Part shown: one piece after another, positions 34,780 to 43,305 of the stretch
Layout: every line of letters starts with the position of its first letter
Numbering within the stretch: the stretch's first letter is position 1
From: Planctomycetota bacterium
GTDB lineage: Bacteria > Planctomycetota > UBA1135 > GCA-002686595
Reading direction: 5' to 3'
DNA: 64,000 nucleotides
NCBI GenBank assembly: GCA_030746555.1
Contig: JASLMK010000017.1
Location: 1-64,000 of the forward strand
The notes under the pieces: generated by a model
The model's database searches: none
Told to the model about the DNA's origin: nothing
The model's input: only the letters and a program-made list of their open reading frames with translations
Translations under genes and position numbers: made by a program

Positions 34780-35550
34780 TCAGGGGACGGGCGGCAGACC
34801 AAACAGGGCCGCGGCGTTGCGGCTGGTGGCGAGGGCGAGCTCCTCGGGCGCCGCGCCGCGAGCTGCGGCGACGCCCGCGAGCACATCGGCGACCAGGGCG
34901 GGCTCGTTGCGCTCGCCGCGCCGGCCCTGGGGGGCCAGGAAGGGGCAGTCGGTCTCCACCAGCAGTCTATCGACGGGGACGGCGCGCGCCGCCTCGCGGT
35001 TGGCTTCGTTGCGCGGGTAGGTGACGACCCCGGAGAACGAGATGTACAGACCCATCTCCAGGTAGGGGGTGAGCTCCTCGGTCCCCATCGTGTAGCAGTG
35101 CATCACGCCCCTCACCCCCCCCGCTTCGGCCAACAGCTCCGCCGTGTCCCTGTGGGCGTCGCGCGAGTGGACGATGACGGGTTTCCCCAGCTCGCGGGCC
35201 AGCTGCAGGTGCCAGCGGAAGGCGCGCCGCTGTGCCTCGCGCGGCGAGTACTCCTTGAAGTAGTCCAGGCCCGTCTCGCCCACGGCCACGCAGGCCTCTC
35301 CGCGGCAGAGCGCCTCGATCTCCGCAAGGACCTCGGGCGCGGCGCCCTCGGCGTCGTGGGGATGGACGCCGGCGGTAGGGAAGAGGTCGGGATCCTCGGC
35401 ACACAACTCGTGGGCCGCGACGGACGTGGCGAGGTCGGTTCCCACCACGAGCATGCGTCGCACACCCGCCTCGCGGGCTCGTCTCAGAACGGCCGGGCGA
35501 TCGGCATCGAAGGACTTCCAGAACAGGTGCGAGTGCGTGTCGGTGATCAC
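34780..35550 (-). CDS. tatD: TatD-family metal-dependent hydrolase
   Basis: A TIM-barrel metal-dependent DNase/hydrolase of 256 residues. The metal ligands are all visible: DTHSH at 4-8, VGETGLDY (Glu, near 90), VIVHSRDAH (near 125), MHCYTMG (near 150) and ETDCPFLAP (near 200). TatD enzymes act in DNA repair or turnover, and similar proteins act in D-aminoacyl-tRNA quality control. Start is GTG at 35550, overlapping the stop of the lipoprotein gene upstream as GTGA, so it is the second gene of a two-gene operon. Confidence 0.93.
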   Translation of the reverse strand: MITDTHSHLFWKSFDADRPAVLRRAREAGVRRMLVVGTDLATSVAAHELCAEDPDLFPTAGVHPHDAEGAAPEVLAEIEALCRGEACVAVGETGLDYFKEYSPREAQRRAFRWHLQLARELGKPVIVHSRDAHRDTAELLAEAGGVRGVMHCYTMGTEELTPYLEMGLYISFSGVVTYPRNEANREAARAVPVDRLLVETDCPFLAPQGRRGERNEPALVADVLAGVAAARGAAPEELALATSRNAAALFGLPPVP

Positions 35551-36497
35551 GGGCAGCCGAGGTCCTCGAGCATGTTGTTGAGGAACTTCAGGAAGTTCAC
35601 TCCCGCCTCCCGCTCCGCCACCGATCCGAACAGGGCGCAGGCCTGCTCCGTGGGCAGGATCGTGCGCAAGGACTGGGCGGCCTTGATGCGCAGGTAGGTG
35701 TTCCCGGTGGACTCGATCAGGAGCGTCTCCAGGGCCTTGACCGCCAGGGGCTCATCGCCGTAGCTCCCCAGGGCCTCGGCCGCGTAGTGGCGCGCGGCGT
35801 CCTGCTTGAAGATGTTCGTGGCCACATCGACCAGCGCGTCGACGGGGGAGGAGCCGGAGCCCTCGCAGGCGGTCACAAAGGCGCGCACCAGGAACTCGTC
35901 CTCGGGGACCGTCTGGCTCTTGCGCTTGATCCGGACCAGCGGGCCGATCACCTCCACGGCGCGGGCAGGTGCGATCTCGGCCAGCAGGCGCAGGGACTCG
36001 GTGCGCACGTCCATCGGGTGGCCGTACTCGAGGATCAGCTTCTCGAGGAGGGGGCGCGCGTCCTGCGGGGCGGCGTGGGCGCCCACCTCCAGGGTGCGCA
36101 GGCGGACCATCAGGGGGTTGTCCTCGTGGGCCCGCTGCCGGTAGACGCGCAGGGCCTCGAGACCGACCTCGCGGCCGCCGGCCTTCAGGCGCGCGACCTG
36201 GGCGCGACGCTCGTGCAACTGGCGGTCGTGGTGGTCGCTGGTGAGGGTCGGGTCGAGGGGCGTGGAGAGCTCCACGAGGCGTGCCACGGCCAGTTGGGGG
36301 TCGATGCCCGAGGCCGTGGCCCCCTCGCCGCCGCAACCCGCCGAGCAGAGGAGGCCTAGGGCGACGGCGCCGGTGTGCGCAAGCGCACGGCGGGAGAGCG
36401 AAACAGCACGCTCGCGGGTCGCCGCGGGCGCGGTGGGGAGGAGTGAGGGCCTCCGCGGGGTCGTACGGCGGGGGTGCCGGGAGAGGCCAGCTGGCAC
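35547..36497 (-). CDS. HEAT-like repeat lipoprotein
   Basis: Unrecognised 316-residue protein. A basic, Pro-rich start leads to a hydrophobic stretch with SAGCGGEG, a lipobox-like site near residue 59. The mature part is alpha-helical with HEAT-like repeats (NPLMVRLRTLEVG, DVRTESLRLLAEIAPARAVEV, AARHYAAEALGSYGDE, TYLRIKAAQSLRTI), suggesting a protein-binding solenoid on the envelope. Start choice is uncertain: no ATG fits well. GTG at 36497 lies 8 nt after TACCCT, like other leaderless starts here, although the signal peptide would then have a long n-region. It is coupled to tatD downstream through GTGA. Confidence 0.7.
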   Translation of the reverse strand: MPAGLSRHPRRTTPRRPSLLPTAPAATRERAVSLSRRALAHTGAVALGLLCSAGCGGEGATASGIDPQLAVARLVELSTPLDPTLTSDHHDRQLHERRAQVARLKAGGREVGLEALRVYRQRAHEDNPLMVRLRTLEVGAHAAPQDARPLLEKLILEYGHPMDVRTESLRLLAEIAPARAVEVIGPLVRIKRKSQTVPEDEFLVRAFVTACEGSGSSPVDALVDVATNIFKQDAARHYAAEALGSYGDEPLAVKALETLLIESTGNTYLRIKAAQSLRTILPTEQACALFGSVAEREAGVNFLKFLNNMLEDLGCP

Positions 36498-36505
36498 GTA
36501 TTTTG

Positions 36506-36511
36506 AGGGTA
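36506..36511 (-). promoter_or_regulatory. -10-like TACCCT before the HEAT lipoprotein
   Basis: Minus-strand TACCCT ends 8 nt before GTG 36497. Same hexamer and similar spacing as upstream of cutA and of the murQ leader ORF. Confidence 0.45.
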
Positions 36512-36689
36512 GCACGGGGTCGAGACTCCGATGTGGACGGTCTGGAAGGCGGACCGAAAGCGGCGTGGTCCGGTCGGGCGGCAAGCTGTGAAGGGGCACC
36601 AGCAAGTCGCGGGCCGGCCGCCGAGTCGCCGAAGCTATCATGTACGACGGACGCACCGCCCCCCCGACACCCATGCGAATCGAAAAAAG

Positions 36690-36719
36690 TGGCAACCCGC
36701 CCGCGGGGGTCCCTATAGT
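36690..36719 (+). promoter_or_regulatory. Putative promoter of lipoprotein 4
   Basis: TGGCAA (36690-36695) and TATAGT (36714-36719) are 18 bp apart; TATAGT is the best -10 match in the window. The leader would be about 145 nt. A TATCAT at 36636-36641 is an alternative. The rest of the 36498-36870 gap is C-rich on the top strand and shows no gene. Confidence 0.55.
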
Positions 36720-36870
36720 CCCTTGCGCCGGGCTTCCGGCCCATCCCCGACGCCCCAGACCGACCGCCGCGGATGACCCCGAGAGGCAGCAGGGTGATCA
36801 GGCCCGCCGCCCGGCGTCTACCCCTGCGGATCCTCGTTCCAACCCTCCCCACGCGCCTTCGCGATCGCCG

Positions 36871-39800
36871 ATGAGAAGCCCGTATCTGACCGGACTGGCT
36901 GCGGCCCTGTGCCTGCCCGCCCTCACCCTCTTCTCCGCCTGCTCCGCGGGAGACGCGGGCCTTTCCGTGGGAGGGGCGATGTACGTCGAGTCCTGCTCCC
37001 TAGGCTGCGCCAACGGGAGCGACGGGGCGCAGATCGGCTGCTCGATCGTGAACGTCGGGCGCAACGTGGAGATCACCCTGCTCTTCTCCGAGGAGGTCGA
37101 TCTCTCGAGCGTCAACAGCTCGAGCTTCCGCATCATCAACACGACCAACGGCTCGGTCCCCGTGGGCACCTACGCCCTCGATCCCGACGATGCCCGGCGC
37201 CTGATCTTCCGCCCGGCCCTGACCTTCGACGAGGTGGGCAACCCGCTCTTCGCCCTGGAGGAGGACGCGACCTACGAGGTGCTCATCCCCGGTGAGAACC
37301 AGGGGGATTCCGGTCCCTATGTCCAGAGCGTGGGCGGCCGCCGAAACACGTCGCGGCTGCAGTGCACGATCCGGACCACCGAGGGCCTGCTCGACCCGGT
37401 CCCCGGAGCTCCCGTCTTCACGGCGCGCATCGAGGTGCGCGACGGTTCGGGGGGCGTCGTCCAGGTCTTTGACCCCGCCGATGGAGCCGTGGACGTGCCG
37501 GTCTTCGATCCGTCGGTGGACTCCGAGTACACCGTGGTGGTCGTCGAATTCGACGACATCATGAACCCGGCCACCCTGACGAACCTCTCCACGGGGCAGT
37601 CGAGCACGATCACGGTCAAGATCGATCCCGATGGGAACACGGTCGACCCCACCGATCAGGTGGACCAGGCCGGGATCTTCTCGGTGGAGGTCGATTTCGA
37701 GAGCCTCCGAACCTCCCTCGTCTTCACGCCCACCGGCGGCTTCCCGTCCGCGGGTGACGATCCCCTCAACCCCAGGCGGATCATCATGGCCCTGCCGGGG
37801 GGCTTGCTCGACCTGGTGGGCAACGAGCTCGCCAACCCCGGTGAGGTCGTCTTCTCGACCGTGATCGTCCCGTTTGATCCGATCGTCCTGCCCGACGACG
37901 ACGGCGAGAACTTCACCGATGACTCCAACCACGACGTCGCCCGCAGCGGCGCCGACTGGGGGGGCGGCTTGCTCTCCTACGGGGCCGGGGGTGGATCGGG
38001 ACGCCACGGGGAGCTCGTCGTCCCCTCGGGCCTCTCGGTCACCATCCGGACCGGCAATGAGGACTTCCCGATGGCAGGCCTGATGGTCAGGGACCTCCTC
38101 GACAACGCCATCCCCGAGGTCGACTACGACCCCCTGGACTCGGGCACCTGGCCGACCCTGAACGTGGGGGACGGCGCCTTCGAGTTCTCGCGCATCGAGG
38201 TCGAACCGAACGCGAACCTCTTCTTCATCGGACCCCACCCGCCGCGGATCTTCTCGCGCGGAGAGCTCGTCGTGGCGGGGACGGTGCACGTGGAAGGGAC
38301 CAGCGCCCCTCCGCACCGCTCGAACACCGGTGGTGAGAACACGACCGATCCCTCGCCCGACGCGCAGCTCAGCGCGGCGGGGGGGACGCCCGGCACCAAC
38401 GGGCCGGCCGGCGGTGCCGGCGGGCGCGGAGCCGCCCGCTTCGACCACACCGACTCCCAGCTGCCGCCCATGACCAACGTCGGCGGGATCCAGAACCCGA
38501 CCTTCAACCCCGGGAACATCCGCCTGGACGGCGAGGGCGGCGTGGGCATCGGCGGGACCGGCCACGGAGCCGGTCAGGGCGGCGTCCACTGGCCGAGCAC
38601 GATGCCCACCTGCATCAACATCGCCGCTCCCTGCACCCCCCCCCACGAGTTCGGGGACGCCGAGTTCAGCCCGGTGGTGAACCCCAACACCGGCGCCACC
38701 GAGTGCCGCGTCGCCCAGGTGGCGGGGCCGGGCAGCGGCGGCGGCTACGCCCTCGTCGGGGAGGCCGGCCGGCCTTCCTCGCCCCACACGCCCTCCGACC
38801 CCGGAGTCAACTCCAACATCCCCGCGAACACCCCCGGGGGCGACCCGTCGGCCCTGGGCATCGAGGCCCCCGGCTCGGTAGCGATCCGGGCCCTCAGCTA
38901 CACCCTCGGCCACCTGCGCGGCGGCTCCGGCGGCGGCGGAGGGGGCTGCCACATGTACGGGTCCTACGCGGCCCAAGGGACCGAATTCGATTGCGCGACG
39001 GGGAACATCTTCCCCTACTTCGACCACAGCGGCGCCGGCGGCGGCGGAGGCGGCGGGGCGATCCAACTCACATCCGGCAAGCGCATCACCCTGACCGGCA
39101 TCATCGACGCTTCCGGTGGCGACGGGGGCAGCGCGACGGGGTTCACCAACCCCATCACCCAGTGCACCGAGACCAACGAGGACTACAACTGCGAGGAGTT
39201 CGCCGCCCCCGGTGGCGGCGGGTCCGGCGGGGCGGTCAAGCTCCAGGCGCTCGTGGTCGACGTGGCCTCCCTGCCCGGTCGCGTGAACGTCGCGGGCGGT
39301 GCCGGCGGCGTGGGTGTCGGCGGTTCCCTGGGCGGAGACGCCAGCCCCGGCCTGATCCGGATCGAGTTCTACGGCGGCCCGTCCGCCGCGAACCAGGGCG
39401 ACCATGCCGGCGAGTTCGCACCCTGGATCGCTCCCTACGATCCCGACGACCTCGACCCGGGCGGGTTCAACGATCCCTTCGACTCCGCCGCGATCCTCTC
39501 GGTGGGGGCCTGGGGAGCCTTCGCCAGCGGAGCGCCGATCGTGCAGCGCTTCCGGCCGGCGTCGTTCAGCGCCGGTGCCTCCTGCTGGATGCAGCCCCAG
39601 GGGAACTTCTTCGAGCTCAGCTTCAAGGGTGACAACTCGGAGACGCCCGACGACCCGACCGCGCCCGATTCGAAGGGCTGGAACATGGAGGTCCTCTACG
39701 ACACGGGACCGAACGGCGTGAAGGCCTTCCCCTATCGGGGCCAGCCCCTCTCGTCCGATTCGGACTACCCGTTCGATCCCGGCGATGGCTCCAACCCAGG

Positions 39801-40131
39801 CATGGACTTCGAGACCTTCCTTGGCCAGCTCATCAACCACGATGAGGCCGAGGGCGAGGGCTCGCTGTTCGCCGTTCGGTTCCAAGGGGCGCGCGCGACC
39901 GGCGTCCCCACGGACCTGTGCGATGTCGAGCTCGCGGGCTTCGACTCGGAAATCCAGCCAGGGTCGCTGACTCCCAACGTGCGGCACCCCGAGGACCTGA
40001 ACCTGTTCGTGCCCAGGCCGAACATGGTCCGGTTCACGGTCGTCTTCGAGGAGTTCCTGCGGTCCCAGGGGCCGATCCAGAACAGCATCGTCGGGGTCAC
40101 CAATCTGAAGATCGGGGTCCAGCCGAACTGA
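36871..40131 (+). CDS. Large Ig-like/Gly-rich surface lipoprotein 4
   Basis: Unrecognised 1086-residue lipoprotein, the closest relative in the window of the one at 20294. ATG 36871 gives a signal peptide with lipobox LFSAC (Cys near 23). Two Big_5-like Ig segments are visible (ITLLFSEEVDLSSVNSSSF near 66 and VVVEFDDIMNPATLTNL near 224). A beta-helix-like part follows (ANLFFIGPHPP, RGELVVAGTVHVEG), then a Gly-rich core (about 490-830) holding paired cysteines (TCINIAAPC, GGCHMYG, CTETNEDYNC). The C-terminal region is beta-rich. Cysteine pairs suggest disulfide-stabilised loops outside the cell. Role unknown; a surface adhesin is plausible. Confidence 0.85.
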   Translation: MRSPYLTGLAAALCLPALTLFSACSAGDAGLSVGGAMYVESCSLGCANGSDGAQIGCSIVNVGRNVEITLLFSEEVDLSSVNSSSFRIINTTNGSVPVGTYALDPDDARRLIFRPALTFDEVGNPLFALEEDATYEVLIPGENQGDSGPYVQSVGGRRNTSRLQCTIRTTEGLLDPVPGAPVFTARIEVRDGSGGVVQVFDPADGAVDVPVFDPSVDSEYTVVVVEFDDIMNPATLTNLSTGQSSTITVKIDPDGNTVDPTDQVDQAGIFSVEVDFESLRTSLVFTPTGGFPSAGDDPLNPRRIIMALPGGLLDLVGNELANPGEVVFSTVIVPFDPIVLPDDDGENFTDDSNHDVARSGADWGGGLLSYGAGGGSGRHGELVVPSGLSVTIRTGNEDFPMAGLMVRDLLDNAIPEVDYDPLDSGTWPTLNVGDGAFEFSRIEVEPNANLFFIGPHPPRIFSRGELVVAGTVHVEGTSAPPHRSNTGGENTTDPSPDAQLSAAGGTPGTNGPAGGAGGRGAARFDHTDSQLPPMTNVGGIQNPTFNPGNIRLDGEGGVGIGGTGHGAGQGGVHWPSTMPTCINIAAPCTPPHEFGDAEFSPVVNPNTGATECRVAQVAGPGSGGGYALVGEAGRPSSPHTPSDPGVNSNIPANTPGGDPSALGIEAPGSVAIRALSYTLGHLRGGSGGGGGGCHMYGSYAAQGTEFDCATGNIFPYFDHSGAGGGGGGGAIQLTSGKRITLTGIIDASGGDGGSATGFTNPITQCTETNEDYNCEEFAAPGGGGSGGAVKLQALVVDVASLPGRVNVAGGAGGVGVGGSLGGDASPGLIRIEFYGGPSAANQGDHAGEFAPWIAPYDPDDLDPGGFNDPFDSAAILSVGAWGAFASGAPIVQRFRPASFSAGASCWMQPQGNFFELSFKGDNSETPDDPTAPDSKGWNMEVLYDTGPNGVKAFPYRGQPLSSDSDYPFDPGDGSNPGMDFETFLGQLINHDEAEGEGSLFAVRFQGARATGVPTDLCDVELAGFDSEIQPGSLTPNVRHPEDLNLFVPRPNMVRFTVVFEEFLRSQGPIQNSIVGVTNLKIGVQPN

Positions 40132-40200
40132 GCCGCTGGGGCGGTGTGCGGGCCTGGTGCGGCATGGCTCCGCGAGGAGGTCACGAGCAGCTCGGTCCGC

Positions 40201-41406
40201 ATGGAGCCCACGGTCGTCACCGCGCGCGCACTGCTGTGCGCTCCCGATCGCTGGTTGGCCGGCGGGGGCCTGGTCCTCGAAGACGGATGGGTGCGCGCCG
40301 TGCTCGAATCGCCGCGCGCCGTGGCGGCGGCGGGGGTGAGGGCGTGCGACCTGGGCGACGTGCTCCTGACGCCGGGGCTCGTCAACGCCCACGCCCACCT
40401 GGAGCTGGGGAGCCTGGCGGGGGAAGTCTCACCCGCCGAGGGCTTCGTGTCCTGGGTGGAGGGCCTGATCGAAGCCAAGGCCGGCGCCGGTGTGAGAGCG
40501 TTCGAGCGAGCGGCCACCGAAGGCGCCGCACACCTGATGGCGGGAGGGACGACCTGCGTCGGTGACGTCGACTCCACCGGTGCGTCGAGGTCCGCACTCG
40601 GAGCCGGTGGACCTCGGGCACGCATCTATCGAGAGGTCCTGGACGCGGGCGACGAACGTCGCACGCCCGTCGCCCTCGAGCGCCTGCGTGGGATGCCCGG
40701 CGAGGACGACGCCTTGCGCAGTTGGGGCCTGGCGCCCCACGCGCCCTACACGGTCAGTCCGGCCCTATTCGCCGCCTGCGGTGAGCTGGGTAGGCAGCGC
40801 GGCCTGGCGACCACGATCCACTGGGCCGAGACCGTCGAGGAGGGGGACTGGCTCGAGCGCGGGGAGGGAGACTTCGGCCGCCTCCTGCGGCACTCTCCGG
40901 GAGTGAGCGGACTCGACGCGATCGAGGCCGCCGGGCTCCTGGGGCCGGCCACGAGCCTGGTGCACGCGAACCATGCGCGCCCCTCCGAGCGAGAGCGTAT
41001 CGCCCGTGCCGGAGCCGTCGTCGTCCACTGTCCCGGCACCCACGCCTTCTTCGAGCGTGCTCCCTTCGGCTTCGCCGCCTGGCGGGAGGCGGGGGTGGAG
41101 CTAGCCCTCGGCACCGACTCCCTGGCGAGCAACGACGTCCTCGACCTGGGCGCGGAGATGGCTCGCGCTCGGACCACCGGAAACCTGGACCCCGAGGTCG
41201 TCTGGACCATGGCCACCCTGGGCGGGGCGCGGGCCGTGGGGCTGGCGGGAGCCGTGGGCACGCTGGCGGAGGGAGCGCGGGCGGACCTGGTCGCATGGCC
41301 CTGGTGCGGAGACGGGGCCCGGGAGGCCTTGGACGCCCTGACGTCGCATGCCCTGTGCCCGCGGGCCGTGTGGGTCGGCGGACGGGCGGTTCAGACCCCG
41401 TCGTAG
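40201..41406 (+). CDS. Amidohydrolase of the ATZ/TRZ (aminohydrolase) type
   Basis: Zinc- or iron-dependent deaminase/hydrolase, 401 residues from ATG 40201. Family signatures: LVNAHAHLELGSL (first metal HxH) near 60, APHAPYTVSP near 180, TIHWAETVEE (His and Glu) near 208, SLVHANH near 258, VHCPGTHAFFERAPFG near 278 and LGTDSLASNDVLDLGAEM (metal Asp) near 303, then the closing beta-sandwich (LAEGARADLVAW). The HLELG form and length resemble aminodeoxyfutalosine deaminases of the futalosine menaquinone pathway, but no mqn gene is nearby, so substrate is not assigned. An in-frame GTG at 40144 could add 19 residues. Confidence 0.85.
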   Translation: MEPTVVTARALLCAPDRWLAGGGLVLEDGWVRAVLESPRAVAAAGVRACDLGDVLLTPGLVNAHAHLELGSLAGEVSPAEGFVSWVEGLIEAKAGAGVRAFERAATEGAAHLMAGGTTCVGDVDSTGASRSALGAGGPRARIYREVLDAGDERRTPVALERLRGMPGEDDALRSWGLAPHAPYTVSPALFAACGELGRQRGLATTIHWAETVEEGDWLERGEGDFGRLLRHSPGVSGLDAIEAAGLLGPATSLVHANHARPSERERIARAGAVVVHCPGTHAFFERAPFGFAAWREAGVELALGTDSLASNDVLDLGAEMARARTTGNLDPEVVWTMATLGGARAVGLAGAVGTLAEGARADLVAWPWCGDGAREALDALTSHALCPRAVWVGGRAVQTPS

Positions 41407-41522
41407 CGAGCAGGCCGGGACGGAGCGTTGGGTGGGGGGGAGCGAGTTTCGAGTACGATGACGGACGGAGGAGACGTCGGCGGGATTGCTGCACGTTCGC
41501 CCCGAAGGGGACGAATCCCCCG

Positions 41523-41627
41523 ATGTCCGGTGCGCATTCACTCTGGCCGATGAGTCTCCACTCCTGTTCGAAGTGCGGCACGCGATGCTCCGAGGGCGCT
41601 CTGAGGTCGGGGAGGCCGGGATCGTGA
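41523..41627 (+). CDS. Possible small Cys-rich ORF coupled to the metallophosphatase
   Basis: A 34-codon frame with CSKCGTRC, a knuckle-like cysteine cluster, ends in a GTGA overlap with the metallophosphatase start. An internal ATG at 41550 is an alternative start. AGGGG lies 12 nt before 41523, and a TACGAT hexamer at 41454-41459 could be the promoter. It could equally be untranslated leader; only the coupling overlap and the CxxC pattern favour it. Confidence 0.3.
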   Translation: MSGAHSLWPMSLHSCSKCGTRCSEGALRSGRPGS

Positions 41628-42385
41628 AGACCGCGATCATCTCCGACCTGCACTCCAACCGCGAGGCCCTCGAGGCGGTCTTCGACCACATCCGTGGCCA
41701 GGAGGTCACGCGCCTGTTCTGCCTCGGTGACATCGTCGGGTACGGAGCGGAGCCGGAGTTCTGCGTCGATCTCGTGCGGGGGCACTGCGAGGTCTGCCTG
41801 TTGGGAAACCACGACGAGGCGCTCTTCCGGGACGCGTCGGACTTCAACCCCCATGCCCGCGGCGCGATCGAGTACACCCGGCGAGTCATGAAACCGCGCT
41901 GGTTCAGCGGGACCGAGAAGAAGGCCCGCTGGCGGTTCCTCGGCGGCCTGCCCGAGACGCACACCGAGGGACGCTTTCTCTTCGTCCACGGCTCCCCTCG
42001 CGACCCGGTGCGGGAGTACGTGCTGCCGACGGACGGATTCCTCAACCCCGAGAAGCTGCGCCAGGTGTTCGACTCGATCGACGGCGTGGCCCTGGGGGGG
42101 CACACCCACCACCCGGGGATGCACGACGAGTCCCTCGCCTTCCACGGCCTCGACGGCGAGGCGTCGACCACGATGGAGATCCCTCCCGAGGGCAAGTTCT
42201 TCATCAATGTGGGGAGCACGGGCCAGCCTCGGGACAACGACAACCGCGCCTGCTACGCAGTCTTGGAGCCCGATCGCATCACCTGGCACCGCGTACCCTA
42301 CGACTACCGGGCCACGATGCAGAAGATCCTCGCCACCGGTGAACTCTCCGATCTGCTCGCCCGTCGGCTCGCCATCGGGAAGTAG
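41624..42385 (+). CDS. Calcineurin-like metallophosphatase
   Basis: Two-metal phosphoesterase of 253 residues. Motifs in order: ISDLHSN (residues 6-12), LGDIVGYGAEP (near 38), GNHDEAL (near 64), FVHGSPRDP (near 120) and GGHTHHPGM (near 160). The GDIVGYGxxP form is typical of the YfcE/serine-threonine phosphatase-like group often found in diverse bacteria, whose substrates are poorly known. GTG 41624 follows GGAGG with 6-nt spacing. The in-frame extension to 41486 would add unlikely sequence. The stop is 6 bp from the convergent proline dehydrogenase stop, leaving no room for a separate terminator. Confidence 0.88.
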   Translation: MKTAIISDLHSNREALEAVFDHIRGQEVTRLFCLGDIVGYGAEPEFCVDLVRGHCEVCLLGNHDEALFRDASDFNPHARGAIEYTRRVMKPRWFSGTEKKARWRFLGGLPETHTEGRFLFVHGSPRDPVREYVLPTDGFLNPEKLRQVFDSIDGVALGGHTHHPGMHDESLAFHGLDGEASTTMEIPPEGKFFINVGSTGQPRDNDNRACYAVLEPDRITWHRVPYDYRATMQKILATGELSDLLARRLAIGK

Positions 42386-42391
42386 AGAGCC

Positions 42392-43279
42392 TCAACGCAG
42401 GAGGTTGCCCACGACCGCCTTCAACAGGTCGGGGTTGTGGCTGAGGCGACGTTGGCTGTAGGCGCGCCACTGGGGGCCGAAGGGCACGTAGACCCGCACA
42501 GGGTGTCCGGCTGCGCGCCAGTGCTCCCAGAGCTGCTCCTGGACGCCCATCAGGACCTGGAACTCGTAGTCCTCCACGCGCCTGCCGAGCTTGCCCAGGG
42601 CCAGGATCAGGCGCGCTCCCAAGGCCTGGTCGTGGGTGGCGAGACAGACGCGCGCGCCGCTGCGCCAAAGTCGCTCACATGCCGCGACGAAGGCCGCACG
42701 GATCGGCTCGGGATCGGTGTGGGCGATGGCCTCCGGCTCGAGGTAGACCCCCTTCACCATGCGGACGTCGAGGCCCTCGCACGCCAGGGAGTCGATGTCC
42801 TCGGGCGTGCGGAGCAGGCGCGACTGGAGCACGATGCCGACGTTGGCGTGATCCCGCCGCAGCCTCTCGAACAGCGCGAGGGTCGCGTCGGTGGTCGGGT
42901 GGTCTTCCATCTCGACCCTCAGGAACAGGCCGAGCTCGCCGCAGTGGGCGGCGAGATCGTCGTACAGTTCCCCGGCCAGATCGGGATCGAGATTGAGGCC
43001 GAAGTGGGTGGGCTTGACCGAGACGTGACAATCCAGCCCGCGTGCGGCGATGCCGTCCGCCGTCGAGCGGTAGGTCGCCAGGGCGTCACGAGCCTCTTCC
43101 TCCCTCTGGATGTCCTCTCCGAGCAGGTCGAGGACGCCCGGGTACCCGGCGCGGGCGAGTGCCTCCACCTTCTCGAGGGCCTGCTCGAGGGTCTCTCCCG
43201 CGATGTAGCGCGCGGCCACCCGGCGCATGATGGGGCGCGGCACCAGGGGCATGGCCCGGACGATCAGGCTGTGCAGCAT
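42392..43279 (-). CDS. Proline dehydrogenase (monofunctional PutA-type)
   Basis: FAD-dependent TIM-barrel enzyme oxidising proline to pyrroline-5-carboxylate; 295 residues, the length of the Thermus/Deinococcus-type short PRODH. Motifs: VSVKPTHFGL (near 86), RVEMEDHPTT (near 120), VGIVLQSRL (near 147), VRMVKGVYLEP (near 172), EFQVLMGVQEQL (near 239) and VRVYVPFGPQWRAYSQRRL (near 262), the last holding the substrate-binding Arg pair. The partner P5C dehydrogenase is not adjacent. The ATG lies 6 nt after a TAGAAT hexamer on the same strand, and the gene is divergent from cutA. Confidence 0.93.
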   Translation of the reverse strand: MLHSLIVRAMPLVPRPIMRRVAARYIAGETLEQALEKVEALARAGYPGVLDLLGEDIQREEEARDALATYRSTADGIAARGLDCHVSVKPTHFGLNLDPDLAGELYDDLAAHCGELGLFLRVEMEDHPTTDATLALFERLRRDHANVGIVLQSRLLRTPEDIDSLACEGLDVRMVKGVYLEPEAIAHTDPEPIRAAFVAACERLWRSGARVCLATHDQALGARLILALGKLGRRVEDYEFQVLMGVQEQLWEHWRAAGHPVRVYVPFGPQWRAYSQRRLSHNPDLLKAVVGNLLR

Positions 43280-43285
43280 GGGGGG

Positions 43286-43299
43286 ATTCTAACTACCCT
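43286..43299. promoter_or_regulatory. Divergent -10 elements of proline dehydrogenase and cutA
   Basis: Minus-strand TAGAAT (43291-43286) is 6 nt from the proline dehydrogenase ATG. Plus-strand TACCCT (43294-43299) is 6 nt from the cutA ATG. The whole gap between the two start codons is 26 bp, too short for leaders, so both messages should be leaderless. Confidence 0.65.
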
Positions 43300-43305
43300 C
43301 TAGCG

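Noticed and set aside
37000-40398. An 1132-codon minus-strand frame opposite lipoprotein 4
   Set aside because: No domain, signal or ribosome site; the opposite strand has a convincing lipoprotein with conserved domains.
41458-41553. A 31-codon frame whose stop overlaps an ATG at 41550
   Set aside because: Its ATG overlaps the likely -10 hexamer, so it would not be transcribed in full; composition is unremarkable.
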